Positions 32,877-39,680 of a stretch of 39,680 nucleotides of DNA are shown piece after piece (positions within the stretch are counted from its first letter, which is position 1; each line of letters starts with the position of its first letter). Origin of the DNA: Sulfurovum sp. (lineage in GTDB: Bacteria; Campylobacterota; Campylobacteria; Campylobacterales; Sulfurovaceae); contig DYTF01000006.1 in the NCBI GenBank assembly GCA_020726105.1, positions 1 through 39,680 on the forward strand, read 5' to 3'. A program made the translations under genes and the position numbers. The notes under the pieces were generated by a model, which had not been told where the DNA came from, searched no databases, and saw only the letters and a program-made list of their open reading frames with translations.

Positions 32877-33158
32877 ATGACAATAGGCATCAGAGAATTG
32901 GCTAGAAATACTAAAATCATGGAGCAATACGACTATGTCGAGATAGAAGACAAAAAAACCCATGAAAAAAAAGGATTATTAATCTCCCCCAAATATGCCG
33001 ATGAGTTTAAAGCCCTGTTGGAGCAAAAGATAAGCGCGGAAAAACAAACCAAGCTAGACAAAATCATGCAATTTGCAGGCATCGCCAATGGAGAATTCAC
33101 AAACTTGACCAAAGATGATATCAGAAAAATGAAAGCCCAAAAATACATCCATGATTAA
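32877..33158 (+). CDS. Phd/YefM-like antitoxin of a PIN toxin
   Basis: This 93-residue protein begins MTIGIRELARNTKIMEQYDYVEIED then GLLISPKYADEFKAL, resembling the Phd/YefM fold in which an N-terminal strand-helix forms the DNA-binding dimer. The C-terminal half is helical and charged, as toxin-binding tails are. AAGGAG five bases before the ATG and a near-consensus promoter drive it. The 3' end overlaps the PIN gene by eight bases. The Phd assignment is moderate; the antitoxin role comes mainly from context. Confidence 0.75.
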   Translation: MTIGIRELARNTKIMEQYDYVEIEDKKTHEKKGLLISPKYADEFKALLEQKISAEKQTKLDKIMQFAGIANGEFTNLTKDDIRKMKAQKYIHD

Positions 33159-33564
33159 GAAGATTTATCTCGATACCAATGTCATCATCAGTCTTTTTGA
33201 TAAGACAAGAACAGATTATAGTGTGTCACAGTCTTTACTCGAATATGCCATCATCAACGAGATAACACTCGTCATAAGCGAAGATATGCTGAGTACCATT
33301 TTCTATATCGTTAAAGATAAAAAATCAGTATTGGAATTTTTCAAACTCATCATAAACGATTGGCACATCGTCCCCTTTAGCAAAGAGGTGATAAGCGCTG
33401 CACTCGACATCGCCCTGCACAATGCCTGTGATTTGGAAGATATCATGCAGTGCCTCTGCGCCAAAGAAAATGGCTGTGATGCACTCATCACCAATGATAA
33501 AGATTTTTATAGCTGTGGTATAGCGTGTTTAAGTGCGGATGAGTTTATGCGCAGAGTGGTGTAG
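33151..33564 (+). CDS. PIN-domain toxin (second module)
   Basis: This 137-residue protein has the PIN centre: KIYLDTNVIISLF (first Asp), a middle-region acid at E42 or later, CDLEDIMQCLCAKENG (paired acids) and ALITNDKDF (last Asp). It is Cys-rich for the family (C-x-x-C-like pairs near the third acid). Antitoxin overlap and operator placement match the first module, but the antitoxins belong to different fold families, so the two modules are independent acquisitions rather than duplicates. Confidence 0.86.
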   Translation: MIKKIYLDTNVIISLFDKTRTDYSVSQSLLEYAIINEITLVISEDMLSTIFYIVKDKKSVLEFFKLIINDWHIVPFSKEVISAALDIALHNACDLEDIMQCLCAKENGCDALITNDKDFYSCGIACLSADEFMRRVV

Positions 33565-33569
33565 GTATC

Positions 33570-33583
33570 ATTTAAGCTTAAAT
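33570..33583. repeat. 14-base palindrome after the second PIN toxin
   Basis: ATTTAAGCTTAAAT is a perfect palindrome six bases after the toxin stop codon. It could be a weak bidirectional stem or a binding site; nothing more can be said. Confidence 0.3.
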
Positions 33584-33696
33584 TATTGAGAATCTTTAAT
33601 GTTTTTGTCTGAATAGGTGGTAGCAGATTACCAATCCCCCTCAAAAGCTTAACTATGCTATAGTCACCCCATTAAATTATAGATGAGAGTTAAAAC

Positions 33697-36177
33697 ATGA
33701 TGGTAAAACGCTATACGGATTTTGTTACGGGTTATGCGAGAGCGATTGTATTTTTTGTAGTGCTTGCTACGGCTATCTTGGGGTATTATGCGCAGTATTT
33801 GAGCATCGATGCTTCGGCTGAAACACTCTTGCTTGAAAATGATGCAGATTTAAAGCTCACGCGTGAAGTGCATGGGCGCTACATCAGTCCTGATTATCTG
33901 CTGGTTGCCTATACGCCTTCTTCTGACATGCTTTCAGATACGACTATTAAGACGATACACACACTTAAAGCATCTCTTTTAGACATCAAGGGCGTAGAGA
34001 GTGTGACGACACTTTTAGATGTGCCATTGCTTGAGAGTCCACCCATCGCCATCACCGAAGTGGTCAAAAATGTTCGTACACTCAGCACGCCAGATACCAA
34101 CAGAACCTTAGCCCAAAAAGAGCTAAGCACAAGCCCCTTGTATGCGAACAATCTTGTCAGTGGGGACTTTAAAACTACCGCCATCCTCATCAACCTCAAA
34201 GAAGACAGTGTCTACACGAAGCTACTTCAAGCGCGCAATGCTTTTATAGAGCTACAGGCAACACGCGAACTCAGTCCTGAAGAGCAGAAGCAGTTTAGCG
34301 AAGCTAAGATGAAGTTTAAAGCATACAATGATGCTAATCGCGACACCATGCACCAGCTCATCGAAAATGTACGCAGGACTTTAAAACCATTTCAGGAAAA
34401 AGAAGAACTTTTCTTGGGTGGCGTGATGATGATTTCTGATGATATGATTGGTTTTGTCAAAAATGACATCGCTTTGTATGGAACGGCGATTGTGCTGATT
34501 ATGATACTGATGCTGTGGATTATCTTTAGGCAGTTGCGCTTTGTTGTGTTGCCGATACTCATCTCTGCTGCTGCGCTTATCATCACTACGGGGATTAACG
34601 CGCTTTTGGGCATCGAGATAACGGTTGTCTCATCTAACTATGTCGCGATGCAACTCATCACCACACTCTCTTTGGTGATTCACCTCATCGTCAGTTACCG
34701 TGAAGAGTACTTGTTATTCCCCGATGCTACCCAAAAAGAGCTCATAGGCATCACACTTAAGCGGATGTCCATCCCTTCTGTATTCATCATCTTGACCTCT
34801 TATGCGGGGTTTGGCTCGTTGATGACTTGTGATATTTTACCCATCATTGATTTGGGGATTATGATGAGTATCGGTGTGACTATCTCGCTGGTGGTTGCGT
34901 ATCTACTCTTCCCTGCGATTATGATGCTTTTGGCAAAAAAACCTCCTGTTATGGTGTTTGATAAATCGTTTACACTCAATACCACATTTGCCCATATCGT
35001 TGAGCACCATGCCAAAAAAGTCATCGCCGTTGTTCTTTTGCTCTTGGTGTTGAGTGCGTATGGCGTGACGCAGTTGTTTGTTGAAAACAGTTTCATTAAC
35101 TACTTTAAACAAGACACCGAAATCTACAAAGGCATGCAAAAGATAGACCATGAACTAGGGGGGACAACGCCTTTAGAGATTGTCGTTACTTTCCCTGAAG
35201 TTAAGACTGAAGCCAAAGCAAGCGATGCCCAAAGTGACGATTTACTCGATAGTTTTGAAGATGAGTTTGCGCAAAATACCAATGACGCGAAGTATTGGTT
35301 TACACCAGAAAAGATGCAGACGATTGAGCGGGTGCATAACTATCTTGATGCTCTGCCACAAGTGGGCAATGTCTCTTCACTCGCAACCCTCTCCAAAGTA
35401 GGACGCATCGTCAAAGAAGGTAAAGACTTTGACAATTTTGAGTATGCACTACTCTATAACGAACTCTCACTAGAGTACAAAAAGATTTTACTCCTTCCCT
35501 ATGTCAACACCGAACACAATGAAGCCCGTTTTGTGATACGCCTGATTGACTCCGACCCCCATCTAAGACGCAATGCACTCTTGGCTCAAATCAAAGAGGA
35601 GTTGGTCACCAAAGTAGGGCTAGAACCCCAAAATGTGAAACTAGTCGGCATGATGGTACTCTATAACAATATGCTTCAGTCGCTTTTTAATTCGCAGATA
35701 GCCACGCTAGGACTTGCTTTGCTTCTGCTTGGCTCTATGTTTTTGTTTTTGTTTCGCTCATTTAAGATTGCTTTGTTGGCTATGACGGTCAATATGGTGC
35801 CTATTAGTATCATCTTTGGCATCATGGGCATAGCAGGCATTCCACTTGACATGATGAGTATCACCATCGCTTCCATCGCCCTTGGTATCACAGTAGACAA
35901 CACCATCCACTACCTCTACCGCTTCAGAGAAGAGCTTGGGCATGATGGTGATTATGTGGCTTCCATGCACCGAGCACATGGGACGATAGCCTTTGGTATG
36001 TTTTATTATTCGCTGGCAACCATCGTAGGGTTTTTGGTGTTGGTGACATCCAACTTTATACCAACACTCATTTTTGGTTTGCTAACAGTGATTGTACTGC
36101 TTGTAGCAACAGTCTCTGACCTTGTCTTTTCACCGCTTTTGGTTCTCATCTTCAAGCCATTTGGCAGCAAGAAGTAG
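33697..36177 (+). CDS. MMPL/RND-superfamily exporter (HpnN-like layout)
   Basis: This inner-membrane protein of 826 residues has two MMPL units: a span at about 15-33, a periplasmic loop, five spans to about 415, then a second span, loop and C-terminal bundle with SITIASIALGITVDNTIHYLYRF. The last motif carries the conserved D of the RND proton relay. MMPL-type exporters transport lipids, hopanoids or similar hydrophobic molecules. Length is short of HAE1 pumps and typical of the predicted exporter class. TGCTATAGT (33656-33664) is a good extended -10. No partner gene is adjacent. Confidence 0.9.
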   Translation: MMVKRYTDFVTGYARAIVFFVVLATAILGYYAQYLSIDASAETLLLENDADLKLTREVHGRYISPDYLLVAYTPSSDMLSDTTIKTIHTLKASLLDIKGVESVTTLLDVPLLESPPIAITEVVKNVRTLSTPDTNRTLAQKELSTSPLYANNLVSGDFKTTAILINLKEDSVYTKLLQARNAFIELQATRELSPEEQKQFSEAKMKFKAYNDANRDTMHQLIENVRRTLKPFQEKEELFLGGVMMISDDMIGFVKNDIALYGTAIVLIMILMLWIIFRQLRFVVLPILISAAALIITTGINALLGIEITVVSSNYVAMQLITTLSLVIHLIVSYREEYLLFPDATQKELIGITLKRMSIPSVFIILTSYAGFGSLMTCDILPIIDLGIMMSIGVTISLVVAYLLFPAIMMLLAKKPPVMVFDKSFTLNTTFAHIVEHHAKKVIAVVLLLLVLSAYGVTQLFVENSFINYFKQDTEIYKGMQKIDHELGGTTPLEIVVTFPEVKTEAKASDAQSDDLLDSFEDEFAQNTNDAKYWFTPEKMQTIERVHNYLDALPQVGNVSSLATLSKVGRIVKEGKDFDNFEYALLYNELSLEYKKILLLPYVNTEHNEARFVIRLIDSDPHLRRNALLAQIKEELVTKVGLEPQNVKLVGMMVLYNNMLQSLFNSQIATLGLALLLLGSMFLFLFRSFKIALLAMTVNMVPISIIFGIMGIAGIPLDMMSITIASIALGITVDNTIHYLYRFREELGHDGDYVASMHRAHGTIAFGMFYYSLATIVGFLVLVTSNFIPTLIFGLLTVIVLLVATVSDLVFSPLLVLIFKPFGSKK

Positions 36178-36179
36178 CC

Positions 36180-36644
36180 TTAGCCCTCAAAAGGCACTTC
36201 TTCTAAAGAAAAATGGCTCAGTTTTTCTAGCAGCCAGATATGCAACGCAGAGTGTGCTTCTACGAACAAAAAGAGTCCCACACCTTCTGCGTCATTTTGT
36301 ATGAGCATTCCATCCTGTGCATTCTCAGCCCATTGTGTCGCGGTGTCATAAGCGATGGGCTTACTTTGTACCACAAAAGTTTGCATCAGCATCTCTTTTT
36401 CTAGTGAGTAAAACAGAAACCTTCTATGTGCCACATCATCGGTGGCTACAGGAGTGTTTTGGTTCAATCTGTAGATGCCGTAGTTGTAGGTTTGCACCAT
36501 CTCATCCAAAAGTGCTTTGAGCCACTCTAGCACCTGTGTCATGCAGACGATGGTCTCTTTGTCTGTGTTGTCTCTATCGAGATACATCGTATTGTAGTCT
36601 TTGCAGATATTACTAAAGTCTATGCCTATGCCGATTTTATTCAT
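36180..36644 (-). CDS. Unknown 154-residue protein
   Basis: I do not recognise this soluble protein. It opens MNKIGIGIDFSNICKDYNTMYLDRDN, with an Asp-rich strand-loop that could be metal-binding. It ends with a hydrophobic helix-strand (GVGLFLFVEAHSALHIWLLE). It has no signal peptide. It is convergent with the exporter gene, almost touching its stop, and stands alone on this strand. The gap 36645-36933 upstream should hold its promoter, but none is clear. Confidence 0.6.
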   Translation of the reverse strand: MNKIGIGIDFSNICKDYNTMYLDRDNTDKETIVCMTQVLEWLKALLDEMVQTYNYGIYRLNQNTPVATDDVAHRRFLFYSLEKEMLMQTFVVQSKPIAYDTATQWAENAQDGMLIQNDAEGVGLFLFVEAHSALHIWLLEKLSHFSLEEVPFEG

Positions 36645-36933
36645 ATTTTATTGCCTTGTTGAGTAGATAATGTCTTCATCGAAGCCATCATACAAGAAAA
36701 AGATAAAAGTAGGCGGTGGCGCTAAAGACCCAATTGGATCATTTAAGATTTTGTGTCAATCGAATAAAATTATATAAATTTATGTTCTGTTATTAAAAAT
36801 AGGAATGGATGTAGAGAAATTTACTCGCAACATTAAAGCTAGTAAAAGTATCTGCAATAACGATGGGATGCCAATTGTATGATATGACAAGAAATAACAC
36901 ATATCAAGTTCAATCTAAAATAGGTATATGGGT
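36645..36933. other. AT-rich intergenic stretch without a recognisable gene
   Basis: Between the unknown protein and the DUF1501 gene lie 289 bases of AT-rich DNA. A 35-codon frame at 36670-36777 and a short frame near 36805 exist, but neither has a good ribosome site or a recognisable product. No hairpin with U-run or tRNA shape was seen. Confidence 0.4.
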
Positions 36934-38085
36934 CTAAGAAAATAAAGAAATAGTAGGACATGAAGACAATCTTTCAGACGATGCACCCAAGAACTCTTTT
37001 GCAATACTGTTGTAGATAGACCGAAAATCTGTGGTGTAGATAAGGTCGCCGTTTGAATCTAAGGTACTTAGAGATGGATGTTCGCCGTAGACCCCGCCTT
37101 TTACTCTCCCCCCTACTATAAAATGTGGTGCCGCTGTACCGTGGTCTGTGCCGCCACTTGCATTTTGGGCTACTCTCCTGCCAAATTCAGAGTAGGTCAT
37201 GATGACAATATTTTCCCATTTCCCACTTGCTATGAGGTTTTTCCTCATGGTAGAGATACCTTCACAGAGTGTTTCTAAAAGTTTTGCATGCTGCATGGGT
37301 TGATTGGTGTGTGTATCGAAAGAACCGAGACTGAGTTTAAAAAATGGTATGTTTGAGCCACCATTTATCAGCTCCGTGGTCGTGTGCATCTGATTGCCGA
37401 AGTCAGATTTGTCGAAGGTAAAAGCGAGAGGTTTTGTGCTGCGAAGTGACTGTCGCAATGTATCGGCTCCTTTGCGTATTTCTGTTTCTGTTTGGAGTAT
37501 GTGAAGCAGTGCATTGTTTTCTCCCGTCATGGTAATTCTGCTATGTACCTGATTGGATTGTTGTAAAAAACCTTTGATGTTATTGAGCATTATGACACCT
37601 TTTGCAGAACCTTCTAGCGGCCCATACTCTCCTGAGAGTATGACACCTGTTAATTTATCTTCTTGACTAAAATGAAGGGCATTAATCCAGCCCTCATCAA
37701 GATACTCTTCTGCATTTGAAGCGGTATCCCAAATCTCAATAGAGCGAAAATGTGAACGATTGGGGTCTGGATACCCAACACCTTGGATGATGGCAAGTTC
37801 ATGATTGTCATAGATATTTTTCAGCGCTTGCATGGCAGGATGCATACCAATTTGCTTATCAATAGGTAAAACCTGATTTTTAGCAATGCCGATAGTCGGA
37901 CGGTTTTGATAGTAAAGAGGATCGCTATAGGGGATGATGGTATTAAGCCCGTCATTTCCTCCTTTGAGTTCTATGAGTATGACATTTTTATGAAATGCTG
38001 GCGTTTTTTCGTTGCGTGCGTGCAGCCATAAAGGCAGTGTGAGTGAGTGGTATGCAATATATTTGAGTAGGGTTCGTCTGTCCAT
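36934..38085 (-). CDS. DUF1501 family exported protein
   Basis: This 383-residue protein has a Tat-type leader (MDRRTLLKYIAYHSLTLPLWLHA, with R3-R4). It then has the DUF1501 sequence: VILIELKGGNDGLNTIIPYSDP, IGMHPAM, ILQGVGYPDPNRSHF (seen as IIQGVGYPDPNRSH), TYSEFGRRVAQNASGGTDHG and HFIVGGRVKGGVYG. The family has an alkaline-phosphatase/sulfatase-like fold with unknown activity. It follows the DUF1800 gene by six bases on the same strand, the standard pairing for these two domains, so the two are expected to work together outside the cytoplasm. Confidence 0.92.
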   Translation of the reverse strand: MDRRTLLKYIAYHSLTLPLWLHARNEKTPAFHKNVILIELKGGNDGLNTIIPYSDPLYYQNRPTIGIAKNQVLPIDKQIGMHPAMQALKNIYDNHELAIIQGVGYPDPNRSHFRSIEIWDTASNAEEYLDEGWINALHFSQEDKLTGVILSGEYGPLEGSAKGVIMLNNIKGFLQQSNQVHSRITMTGENNALLHILQTETEIRKGADTLRQSLRSTKPLAFTFDKSDFGNQMHTTTELINGGSNIPFFKLSLGSFDTHTNQPMQHAKLLETLCEGISTMRKNLIASGKWENIVIMTYSEFGRRVAQNASGGTDHGTAAPHFIVGGRVKGGVYGEHPSLSTLDSNGDLIYTTDFRSIYNSIAKEFLGASSERLSSCPTISLFS

Positions 38086-38091
38086 GATGTC

Positions 38092-39435
38092 TCACTTTAA
38101 TTGGTAAAGAGGATGTTGTAAAATGGTACGCACTGTATCATCAAATGTATTGCCGGGTGTGATTAAGACTTTTATTGGCAGCAAAATGGCAGCGGCACGC
38201 TCTTCTTTGGTGTTGCCAAAAAGGTTCAAGTTAAATAGATCATAGTGTAAATGTTTCATCGCATCACCACGGCTTAGGCGATTTAGGAATCCTTTTCGGA
38301 TGAGGAGGGTATTGGTATTGATCCAAGTCTCTTTTCCTTCCCAGCCTTTTACATTGGGAGGGTCAAAAAGATTTTGACCTAAACGATTTGAAAACTGAAT
38401 ACCCAACTGGGTATCAAAATCTTCATACCCAAAACTACGCAAAGTTCCGATGATTAACTCTATGGGTGATTTTATCATTGTTGCTCTAGCTGAAGACGCT
38501 GTAAAATAGGGTGAAGTAAACAGTGCAACCATGAGCGGTTTAAGCTCATAATGGTTATCTCTTAATAGCTTTGCCAATCGTTGAACTTCCTTTGCATCAG
38601 GTTCGTATCCTATATACTCGTACCACAATTTTTTAACAATAAAAAGAGATGTGGCATCTTGCTCTAGGATGATATCAATCATTTCATCCGCATCAAAGTT
38701 GCCGCTTTTTCCTAAAAATGTTTTTTCCCCTTGGTCATGTATGTTTTTGTTGAATCGAAAATTAAAATTTTGATCAATGCCATACCCTGTTAATCCTCTC
38801 GCGAGTGCTTTAATATCACTCTCTTTATAATTTCCTTCACCAAGAGTAAAGAGCTCTAAGAGTTCACGGGCGAGGTTTTCGTTGGGGTGCGATTTTTTAC
38901 TGGCACGGTTATCTAGGTAGATGAGCATTGCCGGGTCTTTGATAATGTCGTGTAAAAAGGCGGCAAAATTGCCTAAAGCGTTTTCTTTCAGTAACTCATG
39001 CTGTCGGTAGATCAAGGCAGCTTGACCCACTTTTTTAAGACTGGAAGTGAAGTGGTTATGCCAAAAAAGGAGCATGTGTTCTTCGAAAGGATTGTTTGTT
39101 TTGAGCATGGTCTCAAACAACCATGTTTTTAGTAACATATGGCTGGATTGGCGTTTTTGATTAAATGTCATGCGTTCAGTTGCGTTAAGTTCGGTTACAT
39201 TTTTGGGTGGTTTTATGAGTGTATTTGCAGTAAAAACAGGGGGTTGTTCTAAAGCATTTTTGGGTGTATAGACCATATCTTCGACAAAGTGTTCGTAGCT
39301 GTTAGATTTAAGACAAGCAGTGAGTTGATGTTTGTCTATACCAAAAGCACTGCGGTTGAGCAAATGGATGCAGAGTGATGGTTCGCTAGCGAAAAGTCCC
39401 AACTGAACAGAAAAGAAGAATAAAATTGATTTCAT
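38092..39435 (-). CDS. DUF1800 family exported protein
   Basis: This protein of about 447 residues has a Sec signal peptide (MKSILFFFSVQLGLFASEP). The mature sequence shows the family blocks LLNRSAFGID, MLLFWHNHFTSSLKKVG, LIYLDNRASKKSHPNENLARELLELFTLG, ARGLTGYGID and NLFDPPNVKGWEG. DUF1800 proteins are large helical extracytoplasmic proteins usually encoded with DUF1501. ATG 39435 is preferred; an upstream ATG at 39447 adds four residues. A minus-strand extended -10 (TGCTAGAAT, about 39475-39467) would start transcription near 39460. Shine-Dalgarno is weak. It is the first gene of a two-gene unit. Confidence 0.9.
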   Translation of the reverse strand: MKSILFFFSVQLGLFASEPSLCIHLLNRSAFGIDKHQLTACLKSNSYEHFVEDMVYTPKNALEQPPVFTANTLIKPPKNVTELNATERMTFNQKRQSSHMLLKTWLFETMLKTNNPFEEHMLLFWHNHFTSSLKKVGQAALIYRQHELLKENALGNFAAFLHDIIKDPAMLIYLDNRASKKSHPNENLARELLELFTLGEGNYKESDIKALARGLTGYGIDQNFNFRFNKNIHDQGEKTFLGKSGNFDADEMIDIILEQDATSLFIVKKLWYEYIGYEPDAKEVQRLAKLLRDNHYELKPLMVALFTSPYFTASSARATMIKSPIELIIGTLRSFGYEDFDTQLGIQFSNRLGQNLFDPPNVKGWEGKETWINTNTLLIRKGFLNRLSRGDAMKHLHYDLFNLNLFGNTKEERAAAILLPIKVLITPGNTFDDTVRTILQHPLYQLK

Positions 39436-39579
39436 GATTGTTGCCATTTTGTTTTATAGTTTTAGTATTCTAGCATAAAATAAAGAAGCTAAGACATGAG
39501 ACGGGTACTTCATGTTTTATTAGTCTGCATCCAATAAAGTGTTGACAGATTTTAGAGATAAAAAATTTCTTAATAAGTG

Positions 39580-39610
39580 TTGAGAAACTTAGTATTACAT
39601 AGTATATAAT
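39580..39610 (+). promoter_or_regulatory. Promoter for the gene at the right edge
   Basis: TTGAGA (39580-39585) and TATATAAT (39603-39610) sit with a 17-base spacing to the first T of the -10. GAGGAG at 39625-39630 gives a strong ribosome site before ATG 39636. Confidence 0.6.
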
Positions 39611-39635
39611 GCTTTTACAAATTTGAGGAGAAAGC

Positions 39636-39680
39636 ATGATAAGCAAAGAACGACTTACCCACCTGAGGCAGCTTGAAGCA
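39636..39680 (+). CDS. Start of an unidentified gene, cut by the right edge
   Basis: The first 15 codons read MISKERLTHLRQLEA, with a consensus ribosome site (GAGGAG) five bases upstream and a plausible promoter. The protein cannot be identified from this length. The start of a basic/amphipathic helix is all that can be said. Confidence 0.6.
   Translation, partial: MISKERLTHLRQLEA

Noticed and set aside
33583-33600. Fur-box-like AT-rich sequence (ATTATTGAGAAT) upstream of the MMPL exporter
   Set aside because: Too short and too degenerate to call among AT-rich DNA.
36670-36777. A 35-codon frame with Lys/Gly-rich product
   Set aside because: No ribosome-binding site, no recognisable product; chance frames of this length are common.
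1-39680. tRNA or rRNA genes, CRISPR arrays, insertion sequences, attachment sites
   Set aside because: None was seen: no cloverleaf in any gap, no direct-repeat array, no transposase or integrase motif.

Overview
The window reads as chromosomal DNA of a Campylobacterota (Epsilonproteobacteria) bacterium, probably a Sulfurovum/Sulfurimonas-like lineage. The evidence is the GluRS N-terminus of the Helicobacter/Campylobacter GluRS2 type, MurF with an N-terminal membrane segment next to an alpha/beta hydrolase, promoters dominated by a TATAAT-like -10 with weak -35 boxes, AAGGAG ribosome sites and very tight gene packing. Assignment to genus is inference. No rRNA, tRNA, CRISPR array or insertion sequence was seen, and no gene-free stretch exceeds about 300 bases.

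Layout. 1-5.1 kb: a GluRS-like protein that has lost its catalytic signatures (minus, runs off the left edge), a Uma2-family nuclease, a RibD/DHFR-fold reductase, a glutaminyl-tRNA synthetase with a YqeY/GatB tail, and a DEDDh exonuclease. 5.2-9.1 kb: a tightly packed plus-strand run (psd, an unusual Cache membrane protein, a HAD phosphatase, a DUF445 protein, then exonuclease III). 9.1-11.2 kb: a minus-strand run of a YehS-like protein, a DUF302 lipoprotein and ychF. 11.3-14.2 kb: a one-gene type IIG restriction-modification enzyme with an AT-rich specificity region, plus a small unknown protein. 14.4-16.6 kb: alpha/beta hydrolase-murF. 16.6-19.2 kb: accessory DNA with a nucleotidyltransferase pair, a META-domain protein and a secreted lysozyme-like protein sharing one divergent promoter, and an eroded BrnT/BrnA toxin-antitoxin locus. 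19.2-25.2 kb: pgm, a fused TRAP permease, an RsuA-type pseudouridine synthase, a leaderless RHH gene with a TlpA-like thioredoxin, and a TauE/SafE permease. 25.2-33.6 kb: an SRPBCC gene fragment, an ABC1-family kinase with a coiled-coil partner, two PIN-domain toxin-antitoxin modules with near-perfect promoters, and between them ModE, PhnA and an RND permease. 33.7-39.7 kb: an MMPL-type RND exporter, an unknown 154-residue protein, a DUF1501/DUF1800 pair and the first codons of a further gene.

The most thought-provoking feature is the pairing, about 1.4 kb apart, of a GlnRS with a GluRS2-like protein lacking both HIGH and KMSKS. Epsilonproteobacteria such as Helicobacter make Gln-tRNA by mischarging with GluRS2 followed by GatCAB transamidation. 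A true GlnRS would make that step dispensable, and the old enzyme, still an intact reading frame, may have been retained for a non-aminoacylating role. Other points are a Cache domain that appears to be cytosolic, a secreted family with a GH24-lysozyme-like signature, a TA antitoxin missing its central DNA-binding segment, and two divergent promoters built around a shared symmetric -10.
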